The position numbers and the translations under genes are program-made. Below are positions 1 through 6,543 of a stretch of DNA of 8,245 bases, piece after piece. The notes below the pieces were generated by a model, which searched no databases, was not told the DNA's origin, and was given only the letters and a program-made list of their open reading frames with translations. Origin of the DNA: Synergistales bacterium (GTDB taxonomy: Bacteria; Synergistota; Synergistia; Synergistales; Thermovirgaceae). The stretch is from positions 1-8,245 of the forward strand of contig JAHDOX010000009.1 in the NCBI GenBank assembly GCA_018434645.1, written 5' to 3'. Each line of letters opens with the position of its first letter. The stretch's first letter is position 1.

Positions 1-909
1 TATCTTCCTGCCTGCAAGCCGGTTCGGCCAGGAAACAAACCTATGCTTTCCAGCCGCATGTCTCAAAAGTTTTTCTTTCAGCCACCCGCCGCCCGGGACC
101 TTGCTTTCCACCAGCCCCTTGATGCCCGAGAGAGGAATTTGCCTCAAAAAAGAAAATGGAACCGCCACGATAGCAGGAACTCCCGCATGAAGCAGCTCCA
201 GCGTGTTCGTCCCCGGTTGTGTCACTGCAAGGTCCGCCTCTTTCAGCACCACCCCCGCCCCTGTTTTTACGGGGTTCAACCCGGCGCGGCGCCATATGTC
301 CAGTTCGTCCTCTTCGGCAAAGGGGGAGAGGACCGTAAGAGTTTCGACGGAAAGCCTCTTTTCGTCAAGAAATTCCCTGAACTCTTTCAGAAACCCGAGG
401 GACGCATCCCGTATTTGCCGACGACTTCCCGGAAAAAGCGCAAGGCGGTATGCTCCCTTTTTCTCCCAGGGAGATGGCCCCTTGTCCATTTGCATCGCGT
501 CCGCTACCAGGTCGCCCACTATATCCGTCGCCTCGGGGACCATCTGCGGCCAGGCCGTTATGAACCGCTCGACATGGCTCATCAACGATTTTCTTCCGTA
601 GGAATAACATATCAACGGGGTCCTTTTGCGGGCTGCGCTGAACCCGTAAAGCAGGTCCCCGCCCATCTGGAGGACCAGATCACAGGGTTCGTTCCACAAA
701 TCCCTGAAGGTCCCTAGGGAACTTCCCGCCGGCACCACACAGTCGGCCCCCAGCCCCAGGGCCACTTTCTGTTCCTGACCCGTCGCGAACTGGCATGGCA
801 GCATCCTCACCGTTACATGGCACCCGGCGTCTTTCAAAAGCGGCACAACGGGACGAACCCAGCACCACAACTCACCCGGCCCGTTGGTCAGTATCAATAC
901 CCGTTTCAC
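1..909 (-). CDS. LpxB-related glycosyltransferase (lipid-A-disaccharide synthase-like), 3' end beyond window
   Basis: The frame is open from a GTG at 909 to base 1 with no stop, giving 303 residues of a protein whose C-terminus lies outside the window. The N-terminus reads VKRVLILTNGPGELWCWVRP, with an NGPGE turn (residues 9-13) of the kind known in proteins called lipid-A-disaccharide synthase-related. A GT-B-type second domain is visible, with LFPGSRR at about 158-164 (matching LLPGSR of LpxB) and QPGTNTLELLHAGVP at 231-245 (matching the SGTAAVESLLLG stretch of LpxB). The start is supported by GGAGGT nine bases upstream and by a GTGA overlap with the lpxB stop, which implies translational coupling. 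LpxB signatures are altered: GEASGD, the DSPDF loop, the VWAW motif and VGHP are replaced (LQMGGDLLYG at 80-89, VGDLV at 131-135). A role on lipid A or another glycolipid is inferred from homology and position. Donor and acceptor are unknown, and true LpxB activity is doubtful. Confidence 0.85.
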   Translation of the reverse strand, partial: MKRVLILTNGPGELWCWVRPVVPLLKDAGCHVTVRMLPCQFATGQEQKVALGLGADCVVPAGSSLGTFRDLWNEPCDLVLQMGGDLLYGFSAARKRTPLICYSYGRKSLMSHVERFITAWPQMVPEATDIVGDLVADAMQMDKGPSPWEKKGAYRLALFPGSRRQIRDASLGFLKEFREFLDEKRLSVETLTVLSPFAEEDELDIWRRAGLNPVKTGAGVVLKEADLAVTQPGTNTLELLHAGVPAIVAVPFSFLRQIPLSGIKGLVESKVPGGGWLKEKLLRHAAGKHRFVSWPNRLAGRKI

Positions 910-2039
910 CGGCCGATTACCTCCATGACCGATTCCGCCCAATCTTTGATGGCGCCTTTAGCCCCCAGCTCTTTTCGAACCTTTTCCATGAGAATTTCGA
1001 TTCTTTCGCGATATCGGCCATCTTCGAAAAACCTGTCAAGGCAGGAAAGGATGTTTTCCGTCTTTGCTTTTTTTTGCAAAAGCTCGGGGAAAATTTCCTC
1101 CTCCGCCATGATATTGGGGGTTGAAATCCGCCTCGTTTTCACAAAAAGCTTGTAGGCAAGCCAGGAACTGAAGGAAGCCTTGTATAAAACCACCATAAAC
1201 GTACCCAGAAGCAACGACTCTACCGCGGCCGTGCCGCTGGAACCGGCTGCCGCGGAGGAAAGGGCCAGAACATGTTTTCCCGGACCTTCGAAAATGTCGA
1301 AATCCCTGGCCTGCTCCATTACGAAAGACCTCGTGTCTTCGGGCAAAAAAGGCGCCAGCGAGACCAGCGGGTAAAAATCCTTTTCCCTTAGAATCCGGCC
1401 TGTCTCGATTAGAGGAGGAAGAAGACGCTTTATCTCTTCTGGTCGGCTTCCGGGAAGAAGCCCCACTACCTGTTTGCCCTCGAGTCGTTTTGCAAGACTT
1501 TCATCGGGCTTAAAACCATCGAGCTGGTCCTTTAGTGGATGCCCCACCCACCTGCTTGGCACATCATGCCTCAGAAGGTAGTCATGTTCGAATCCGAACA
1601 GTGGAAGGCAAAGGTTGCAGAAACTCCTCAGCTTCTCCGTCCGGGAAGACCTCCATGCCCAAACCGTCGGGGGGCAAAGGTATATTATTTTCCCGGTATA
1701 TCCGTTTTTTCTGAGTCCCGAAATCAGGGGCAGATGGAAATCAGGGCTGTCTACTACCACCACGGCGACAGGGTTTTCCACGAGGACTCTTTCGGTTATC
1801 CCTTTTTTGAGGCGCAAAAGCCGCGGGACCGACGCCAGCACCTCCGATATGCCCATGAGGCGGAGTTCATCCATGGACCACGCTGCCTCGGCGCCGGAAC
1901 CGAGGCTATCGGGGCCGATCATGCCCCAAATACGTCCGGTAAATCCCGCTTTCCTCAGGGACCTTATCAAGGACCCTGCGTACTGATCGCCGGAAGCCTC
2001 ACCACAGCTTATAAAAAGCGTTTCTACCCGATCCCCCAT
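906..2039 (-). CDS. lpxB: Lipid-A-disaccharide synthase LpxB
   Basis: Membrane-associated GT19 glycosyltransferase that joins 2,3-diacylglucosamine-1-phosphate to UDP-2,3-diacylglucosamine to make the beta-1',6 lipid A disaccharide. The 377-residue product is close to the 382 of E. coli. Visible signatures are GEASGD (13-18), DSPDF (97-101, carrying the catalytic Asp region), YLCPPTVWAWR (120-130), VGHPL (165-169), LLPGSRPEE (194-202), SGTAAVESLLLG, and ISTPNIMAEEE near the C-terminus. The ATG at 2039 places GEASGD at the usual distance from the N-terminus and has AGGG eight bases upstream. A TTG at 2087 in the same frame would add 16 unconserved residues and deepen the overlap, so I rejected it. 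The start overlaps the end of lpxI by 16 nt, and the stop overlaps the GTG of the next gene. Its substrates come from LpxI next door, which makes the pairing functionally coherent. Confidence 0.97.
   Translation of the reverse strand: MGDRVETLFISCGEASGDQYAGSLIRSLRKAGFTGRIWGMIGPDSLGSGAEAAWSMDELRLMGISEVLASVPRLLRLKKGITERVLVENPVAVVVVDSPDFHLPLISGLRKNGYTGKIIYLCPPTVWAWRSSRTEKLRSFCNLCLPLFGFEHDYLLRHDVPSRWVGHPLKDQLDGFKPDESLAKRLEGKQVVGLLPGSRPEEIKRLLPPLIETGRILREKDFYPLVSLAPFLPEDTRSFVMEQARDFDIFEGPGKHVLALSSAAAGSSGTAAVESLLLGTFMVVLYKASFSSWLAYKLFVKTRRISTPNIMAEEEIFPELLQKKAKTENILSCLDRFFEDGRYRERIEILMEKVRKELGAKGAIKDWAESVMEVIGR
919..924 (-). promoter_or_regulatory. Shine-Dalgarno site for the LpxB-related gene
   Basis: GGAGGT on the minus strand lies nine bases before the GTG at 909 and inside the last codons of lpxB. 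It decides the non-ATG start of the downstream partial gene and fits coupled translation with lpxB. Confidence 0.6.
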
Positions 2040-2830
2040 ACCGCTATCCCTGCTTCCCGGGCTATGCGGGAGAATTCCTTCCTGCAAAGTACAATGGTGC
2101 GGCCCGCCTCGACGGCCAGACAGGCAAGCCCGGCTTCCGCCATATTTTTGAGGGTCGACGGGCCGACCGTCGGCAGATCGTACCTTTCGTCCTGGTCCTC
2201 TCTCATCATTTTGACCAGTACGCCCCTGCCTACTATGTCGCCGGCCCTTCGGATGGTCATGTCCGTTCCTTCCATGGCCTCGACGGCTATCACCGCCTTG
2301 CGGTAGACAGCCAGCGTCTGCCCAAAGGAAAGGGGCAAAAGGACCCTGGCTATGCCTCTGGCGTAGTTTATGTCTTCCATTTCTGAAGCCGTTGGGGTCC
2401 GCCCTGCTACAGGACCTGACGGTGCCAGCAGATCGGGGATGACGTCCTTGTACGGCATCACCCTGATACCCGCAGACTCTATGACGGAAACGATGGCCCC
2501 CAGGAGAGAGTGGTCGTCCGCCGATTTCAGGTTTTGCAGCAAAGCCCGCAGGCTTTCTCCCAGAATCTCCGGCCTGTACATGAGTGTTTTCGGTACCCGT
2601 CCTGCCAGCATCATATTTTTGACCCCGCGTTTTAAAAGGTCACCGATCACAAAATCCAGATCCGGCGTGGCCAGTGGAACCACTTCCACGGCTTTGAAAG
2701 AACTGAACCTGTCCGCGGGACATCCCAAGGCGTAGACAAGAGGCACCCGGTTACGTTCCGCGAGCCTGGAAACTATTTCCTCGGGCAGATTGCCTTCTCC
2801 TGCGATCAGGGCTACAGACTGCAGGGTCAT
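2024..2830 (-). CDS. lpxI: UDP-2,3-diacylglucosamine pyrophosphatase LpxI
   Basis: LpxI (former DUF1009) hydrolyses UDP-2,3-diacylglucosamine to 2,3-diacylglucosamine-1-phosphate (lipid X) and UMP, the step done by LpxH in Gammaproteobacteria. The 268-residue product has the family N-terminus VALIAGEGNLPEEIV and a typical C-terminal domain with RAGDIVGRGVLVK, then an acidic DxxxDLPTVGPST block (214-226) and GLACLAVEAGRTIVL. The Asp cluster there corresponds to the region holding the catalytic Asp described for Caulobacter LpxI. The ATG at 2830 lies six bases after the permease stop, and an AGGTGA Shine-Dalgarno sequence includes that stop codon. It sits directly before lpxB, the consumer of its product. 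No LpxH-like metallophosphoesterase is seen here. The identification is firm from family motifs and context. Confidence 0.95.
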   Translation of the reverse strand: MTLQSVALIAGEGNLPEEIVSRLAERNRVPLVYALGCPADRFSSFKAVEVVPLATPDLDFVIGDLLKRGVKNMMLAGRVPKTLMYRPEILGESLRALLQNLKSADDHSLLGAIVSVIESAGIRVMPYKDVIPDLLAPSGPVAGRTPTASEMEDINYARGIARVLLPLSFGQTLAVYRKAVIAVEAMEGTDMTIRRAGDIVGRGVLVKMMREDQDERYDLPTVGPSTLKNMAEAGLACLAVEAGRTIVLCRKEFSRIAREAGIAVWGIG

Positions 2831-2836
2831 CTATTT

Positions 2837-2842
2837 TCACCT
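2837..2842 (-). promoter_or_regulatory. Shine-Dalgarno site for lpxI overlapping the permease stop codon
   Basis: AGGTGA on the minus strand contains the TGA that ends the LptF/G-family gene, six bases before the lpxI ATG. It supports the lpxI start and close translational linkage of the two genes. Confidence 0.55.
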
Positions 2843-3961
2843 GTTGGCCCTGAAGGCCAGCCTCAGGGCGTACGCGAAGAAGATAACGTTAGGCATCCAG
2901 GCCGCCGCCAGGGGCGGCAGGTACCCCGCTTCTCCAAAAGATTTGAAAAAGGACATGAGGACATAGTAAACGAAGACGACCATGACACTCACCGCAAGCC
3001 CGACTCCGGAACCTGTCCTGTGGGGCCTGACGCCCAGAGAAGAACCCAAAAGAGCGAGTATCACGCAGGCCCATGGCAGAGAAAGCTTGAGGTGAAACAT
3101 CACCTCAAGCGGCGCGATATTGACTCCCTGTTTTTCCATGATCTTTATGTATTCCCTTAGTTCCAGCGCACTCATTTCGTCCGGGTCCCTGGATGCCCTG
3201 GCGATCTTGCCTGGTTCAAGAAGATGGGGCATTTCCTGGGTGTCGAAGGCAAAAAGGAGATTGACCTTCCCGTTGCTTGCGACCTCGAAGATTTTACCTC
3301 TCTCGAGGACCCATCGGTTTTCCTGCCAGTAACCTCTTTCTGCGTTGGTGATCCGGCTCAAGGCGCCCTTTTCGAAATCCTGTATCAGGACGTCTTGCAT
3401 TTCTCCCCTGTTCTGGAGCAGCTTCGCGATATAGATGACTCTTTTGAGCTGGCCACCCTGTTCGTCCCGGAGGAATATTTGCTCTTTCAGGAGAGAGGGT
3501 TGTTCCCTGGCGATTTCAAATCGCATTATGTTGTCCGCGGCCTTGTTGGACAAGGGGACTATACTCTCGTTCATCAAAAGCGCCAGGACGGACACGCCTA
3601 TGGATGCGAAAATAACCGGACGGAGGATTCTTTGAAAGGCGATGCCCGCCGCTTTCATGGCTATGATCTCGCTCTGGGAGGACAATCTGCTGAAGGTCAA
3701 AAGAGCAGCCAGCAGCGAAGCCATCGGCAGGGTCAAGGCGACGATACCTGGCAGTTTGTATACAAACAATCGGCTGACCGCCCAAAGGGAAACTCCCTGT
3801 TCGATCATAAGATCGGCAAGTTCGAAGAGAAGGTCTCCTGCCACCAAAAGCACCGTAAAAGCAAGGACCCCGAAAATGAAGGCGTTGGCCATCTGGCCTA
3901 CAATGTAACGGTCCAGCGTCAGAACCGTAAAAAAAGGCGGTTTCAACCTTCGTGCCTGCAT
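2837..3961 (-). CDS. LptF/LptG-family LPS export permease (YjgP/YjgQ)
   Basis: Inner-membrane subunit of the LptB2FG ABC transporter that extracts LPS from the inner membrane and passes it to the periplasmic Lpt bridge. The 374-residue protein shows the family layout: three hydrophobic segments in the first about 125 residues, a hydrophilic periplasmic beta domain (about 130-280) and three more segments near 292-312, 319-338 and 350-370. Family-like stretches are LDRYIVGQM near the N-terminus, LSSQSEIIAMKAAGIAFQRI in the coupling-loop region, and the NESIVP turn. The ATG at 3961 overlaps kdsC by 19 nt. Its best Shine-Dalgarno, GGGAGG at 3975-3980, is 13 bases away, longer than ideal. The frame is open to 4108, but the extra N-terminal residues are Arg/Gly-rich and are the out-of-frame shadow of kdsC. 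LptF and LptG cannot be told apart reliably here, so no symbol is given. Only one of the usual pair is in the window. Confidence 0.92.
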   Translation of the reverse strand: MQARRLKPPFFTVLTLDRYIVGQMANAFIFGVLAFTVLLVAGDLLFELADLMIEQGVSLWAVSRLFVYKLPGIVALTLPMASLLAALLTFSRLSSQSEIIAMKAAGIAFQRILRPVIFASIGVSVLALLMNESIVPLSNKAADNIMRFEIAREQPSLLKEQIFLRDEQGGQLKRVIYIAKLLQNRGEMQDVLIQDFEKGALSRITNAERGYWQENRWVLERGKIFEVASNGKVNLLFAFDTQEMPHLLEPGKIARASRDPDEMSALELREYIKIMEKQGVNIAPLEVMFHLKLSLPWACVILALLGSSLGVRPHRTGSGVGLAVSVMVVFVYYVLMSFFKSFGEAGYLPPLAAAWMPNVIFFAYALRLAFRANR

Positions 3962-4437
3962 GAATCTGCTTCGGCCTCCCGGCTCATAAGTATTTGCTCT
4001 ATGGCTTCCCTGACAGCCCCGAAACCGCCGCGGGCGTTGGTCACTACGTCGGCGGCATCCCGCGCTGCGGCCTGGGCGTCGCTCGGGGCAAAGCCTCTTC
4101 CCGACCACTTAAGGCACTCCGCGTCGTTGTCGTCATCACCGATGTAGGCTATTTCCGAAGGGGGTATTCCCCTTTCTTTTGCCAACTCCTTCAGGAAACC
4201 CAGCTTGTGCCTCACATCCTGATGCACCTCGTCGATCCCCAGCTCTTGAGCCCTTTTTTGGGTCACGGCCGAAAAACGGCCGCTTATTATGCAAACTTCT
4301 ACCCCGGCACTTTTCAATTTAGCGATGCCGAGACCGTCCCTCACGTCGAAGCGCTTCCATTCTGCCCCGCTTCCATCAAGGTATATGCCCCCGTCCGTTA
4401 ATGTGCCGTCCACGTCCATTGCGAAAAGCCTTATCAT
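3943..4437 (-). CDS. kdsC: 3-deoxy-D-manno-octulosonate 8-phosphate phosphatase (KdsC-type HAD)
   Basis: Cytoplasmic C0-type HAD phosphatase that releases Kdo from Kdo 8-phosphate, the last step before CMP-Kdo activation. The 164 residues contain the nucleophile motif DVDGTLTDG (D8, D10), the KdsC-typical GIYLDGSGAEWKRFDVRDGLGI block (read from residue 17), motif II ISGR (51-54), the motif III Lys (K78) and motif IV IGDDDND (D101, D102, D105). The C-terminal GGFGAVREAIEQIL matches the GG..AVRE tail that closes over the active site in this family. The usual Asp before the motif III Lys is His (H77) here. The ATG overlaps the lpxA stop as ATGA, with AAGGA nine bases upstream. The last 19 nt overlap the permease start. 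Standalone phosphatases of this family can act on related sugar phosphates, but the LPS setting makes Kdo 8-phosphate the best call. Confidence 0.93.
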   Translation of the reverse strand: MIRLFAMDVDGTLTDGGIYLDGSGAEWKRFDVRDGLGIAKLKSAGVEVCIISGRFSAVTQKRAQELGIDEVHQDVRHKLGFLKELAKERGIPPSEIAYIGDDDNDAECLKWSGRGFAPSDAQAAARDAADVVTNARGGFGAVREAIEQILMSREAEADSCRHEG

Positions 4438-5243
4438 TGATCGATTTCCTTCTTTTCCGGGAAATACCAGGGTGTGATCCCCCGTTTTCCGGATCTTGCA
4501 AAGTCACGGATTTCGCCAAGGTATGGAGAATCCCCGAATGATTCCTCAAGTTTCGAGAGGGCCTCCGTAAAGGGCATGTTACCCCTGAACAGAAAGCGAT
4601 AGATCCTTTTGATCAGGCTGCGTTCTTCATCCGAGAAACCACTGCGGCGCAACCCAACCACGTTGATGTTTCTTATCGTCGCGGGATGGCCATCCGCAAG
4701 GGTAAAGGGAGGCACATCTCTGACGACCTTGGACAAACCGCCCACCATGCAGTACCTGCCTATTCTGACGAACTGGTGCACGCCCACCATGCCCCCGAAA
4801 ACGGCTCCTTCGCCGATGGTCACGTATCCCGCGAGCCCGACCTTGTTGGCGATGACGCAATTGGGGCCCACCACGACGTTATGGGCTACGTGGACTCCCT
4901 CCATGAGGAAAGAACCCTCTCTGATCACGGTTTTTTTGTCCTCTCCGCTTGCCCGGTGGACGGTTACGTTCTCGCGCAGCGTAACGCCGTCCTCCAGGAC
5001 GGCCCAGGATTTTTCTCCCTTGAAATCGAAGTCCTGGGGAAGCCCGCCCACAACGGAGTGCTCGAACAGTCTGCAGTTTTTGCCGATGCGGACACAGTCA
5101 CGGGCGTGTACGAAGGCTTCCAGTTTCGTCCCTTCCCCGATTACGACATCGTCTTCGACTATGCAGTAAGGCCCTATCGTTACATCTTCCGAGATTTGCG
5201 CTTTTTTTGAAACCAGAGCAGTAGGGTGTATATGTACCGTCAT
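4434..5243 (-). CDS. lpxA: UDP-N-acetylglucosamine acyltransferase LpxA
   Basis: Cytoplasmic left-handed beta-helix trimer that moves a 3-hydroxyacyl chain from ACP to the 3-OH of UDP-GlcNAc, the first step of lipid A synthesis. The 269-residue product (E. coli 262) begins with IHPTALV and shows hexapeptide repeats throughout the first about 190 residues, followed by a C-terminal helical part. Key signatures are LPQDFDFKGE (68-77), ENVTVHRAS (91-99), GVHVAHN with H118 and H121 (by alignment the counterparts of E. coli H122 and the catalytic base H125), and GGMVGVHQF (150-158). G169 aligns with E. coli G173, the acyl-length ruler, which would permit a long hydroxyacyl chain. The ATG at 5243 overlaps the fabZ stop as ATGA and has GGAGG nine bases upstream. 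The open frame to 5498 is out-of-frame reading of fabZ and was excluded. Confidence 0.97.
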   Translation of the reverse strand: MTVHIHPTALVSKKAQISEDVTIGPYCIVEDDVVIGEGTKLEAFVHARDCVRIGKNCRLFEHSVVGGLPQDFDFKGEKSWAVLEDGVTLRENVTVHRASGEDKKTVIREGSFLMEGVHVAHNVVVGPNCVIANKVGLAGYVTIGEGAVFGGMVGVHQFVRIGRYCMVGGLSKVVRDVPPFTLADGHPATIRNINVVGLRRSGFSDEERSLIKRIYRFLFRGNMPFTEALSKLEESFGDSPYLGEIRDFARSGKRGITPWYFPEKKEIDQ

Positions 5244-5686
5244 TCTCCTTTTCCTCCGGTCAACCGTTCCGTTACGACAAAACCGAAGAGGGCCTCGGCA
5301 ACGAGGTCGCCCTCCACCCTCGCTTCGGCCTCGGCCTTGCCGATTTTCCCCCGTATCTTGAGTATACGGGCCCTGGTTATCAGCTGGTCGCCTGGCACGA
5401 CGGGCTTTCTCAGCCTGGCTTTTTCCACTCCGGTCAGGTACATGGCCATATCTGCCGCCTGGGGTTTGCCCACTATCATCATCGCTGCCACTTGACACAT
5501 GGCTTCCAGGACGAGAACACCCGGCATCACCGGTTCCTTCGGGAAATGTCCCTGGAAAAAGGGTTCGTTTATGGTTACATTTTTCAACCCGACGACGTAC
5601 TCGTCGGTTATCTCAAGAATCCGGTCGACCAGCAGGAAAGGGTACCGGTGGGGCAAAAATTCCATAATTTGATGAATATCGATCAT
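5240..5686 (-). CDS. fabZ: 3-hydroxyacyl-ACP dehydratase FabZ
   Basis: Hot-dog-fold dehydratase of type II fatty acid synthesis that turns 3-hydroxyacyl-ACP into trans-2-enoyl-ACP. It competes with LpxA and LpxD for the same hydroxyacyl-ACP, which explains its place in lpx operons. The 148-residue product shows PHRYPFLLVDRI (12-23), then GHFPKEPVMPGVLVLEAM (46-63) with the catalytic His at H47 and Glu at E61. The start is the ATG at 5686, because AAAGGAG stands eight bases upstream and the N-terminus then matches the family length. A TTG at 5719, overlapping the lpxC stop, would add MIKKDPKGDVS and lacks such a site. With this choice the gene follows lpxC after 29 nt, the longest gap in the run. 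It overlaps lpxA by 4 nt. Confidence 0.97.
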   Translation of the reverse strand: MIDIHQIMEFLPHRYPFLLVDRILEITDEYVVGLKNVTINEPFFQGHFPKEPVMPGVLVLEAMCQVAAMMIVGKPQAADMAMYLTGVEKARLRKPVVPGDQLITRARILKIRGKIGKAEAEARVEGDLVAEALFGFVVTERLTGGKGE

Positions 5687-5694
5687 GGAAACGT

Positions 5695-5701
5695 CTCCTT
5701 T
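5695..5701 (-). promoter_or_regulatory. Shine-Dalgarno site that fixes the fabZ start
   Basis: AAAGGAG on the minus strand is eight bases before the ATG at 5686. It lies in the lpxC-fabZ gap and favours this ATG over the in-frame TTG at 5719. Confidence 0.7.
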
Positions 5702-5715
5702 CGGATCTTTCTTGA

Positions 5716-6543
5716 TCAATTTATCGCTAAAATCCGCCTGAGCCTTTCAACCAGCCGGATGTTCAGTGCATGGCCGCCCTTGTACGAAAAAATGTGTCCA
5801 AGCACCGGTCTGCCCAAAAGCGCCAGATCGCCCAAAAGGTCGAGTATCTTGTGGCGCGGCGCCTCATCGGGAAACCGCAGAGGCCCGACCGGGCCTTGTC
5901 TGCCGAAGACCAGGGCGTTCTCCAGACTGCCTCCACGTGCCAACCCCCTGGAAAGAATACCTTCTATTTCCTTTTCGAGAACAAACGTTCTGGCAGGGGC
6001 TACAGCCCCTGGAAAGACCGACGGGTCATGGCTGTATTCCGCCGATTGTGTCGAAGGATCCATGTCGTCGTATCTTGTAACAGACGTAAAGCGCGACTTC
6101 AGGGCGGGAAAGGCGGCTACGAACGCCCCGTTTGACTGATTTTCAACCATCACCGAATTGGTGATAATAAAAGGGAGTGGACCTTCGTCCTTTGCGTCTA
6201 CGGCCACTTTATCCAGATCTTCGGTGAAGATACGCCCCGATCCGTCGAGCGCGGGAATTTCTTTCCCCTCCACTCTTATGACAGCATGCCAAATGCCCAA
6301 CCCGGACAACGAGCCCAGGAGGTGCTCCACCGTCATTACGCGCCTTCCGTCTTCAAAGATAACGGTAGTTCCCCTGCCAGTGCCGTCGGCTTCCAGTGAA
6401 GACAAGGGTACCTCCCCGTCCCCGTTGATGAAGTATATCCCGGGCCTGCGCGAGGGACGCACTTCGACGGAGGACTCCTCACCGGTGTGAAGCCCTTTGC
6501 CTTTCCACCCTACAGACCTTATAAGGGCGCGTAAAGGCTTCAC
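5716..6543 (-). CDS. lpxC: UDP-3-O-acyl-N-acetylglucosamine deacetylase LpxC
   Basis: Zinc amidase that removes the N-acetyl group from UDP-3-O-acyl-GlcNAc, the committed step of lipid A synthesis, in the cytoplasm. The 275-residue chain carries all key residues: E73 and H74 in MTVEHLLGSLSGLGI, IPALDGSG (96-103), H231 and D235 in HKILDLLGDLALLG, and H258 in KGGHALN. By alignment, H74, H231 and D235 are the Zn ligands (E. coli H79, H238, D242), and E73 and H258 are catalytic (E78, H265). It is about 30 residues shorter than E. coli LpxC, mostly at the C-terminus. The start is GTG at 6543, overlapping the lpxD stop as GTGA; the Shine-Dalgarno is weak, so translation probably depends on coupling to lpxD. 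In E. coli LpxC stability is controlled by FtsH through a C-terminal tail; the C-terminus here (RLRRILAIN) is different. Confidence 0.97.
   Translation of the reverse strand: MKPLRALIRSVGWKGKGLHTGEESSVEVRPSRRPGIYFINGDGEVPLSSLEADGTGRGTTVIFEDGRRVMTVEHLLGSLSGLGIWHAVIRVEGKEIPALDGSGRIFTEDLDKVAVDAKDEGPLPFIITNSVMVENQSNGAFVAAFPALKSRFTSVTRYDDMDPSTQSAEYSHDPSVFPGAVAPARTFVLEKEIEGILSRGLARGGSLENALVFGRQGPVGPLRFPDEAPRHKILDLLGDLALLGRPVLGHIFSYKGGHALNIRLVERLRRILAIN

Noticed and set aside
43..717. Plus-strand open frame of 224 codons at the left edge
   Set aside because: It is in codon register with the minus-strand LpxB-related gene, which has a Shine-Dalgarno site and glycosyltransferase motifs. The plus-strand translation has none.
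1068..1075. Run of eight A on the coding strand of lpxB, a possible slippage site
   Set aside because: The lpxB frame is intact on both sides with conserved motifs, and no alternative product is apparent. It encodes part of an ordinary Lys-rich stretch.
1539..2306. Plus-strand open frame of 255 codons opposite lpxB and lpxI
   Set aside because: It spans two well-supported minus-strand genes and has low-complexity, unrecognisable translation. It is a shadow frame.
3224..4147. Long plus-strand open frame of 307 codons opposite the permease and kdsC genes
   Set aside because: It is antisense to two genes with clear family motifs. Its translation shows no recognisable domain, and long antisense frames are expected in GC-rich coding DNA.
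4266..4282. Perfect inverted repeat CGGCCG-AAAAA-CGGCCG that could fold as a hairpin
   Set aside because: It lies inside kdsC over the conserved ISGR motif, with no following T-run on the transcribed strand, so codon choice explains it better than a terminator.
5244..5498. N-terminal extension of lpxA in an open frame up to 5498
   Set aside because: The extra residues are Arg/Gly-rich and out-of-frame with fabZ. The ATG at 5243 has a good ribosome binding site and the usual LpxA N-terminus.
5687..5715. The lpxC-fabZ gap as a possible internal promoter
   Set aside because: At 29 nt it holds the fabZ Shine-Dalgarno site and little else, and I see no -10/-35 pair.
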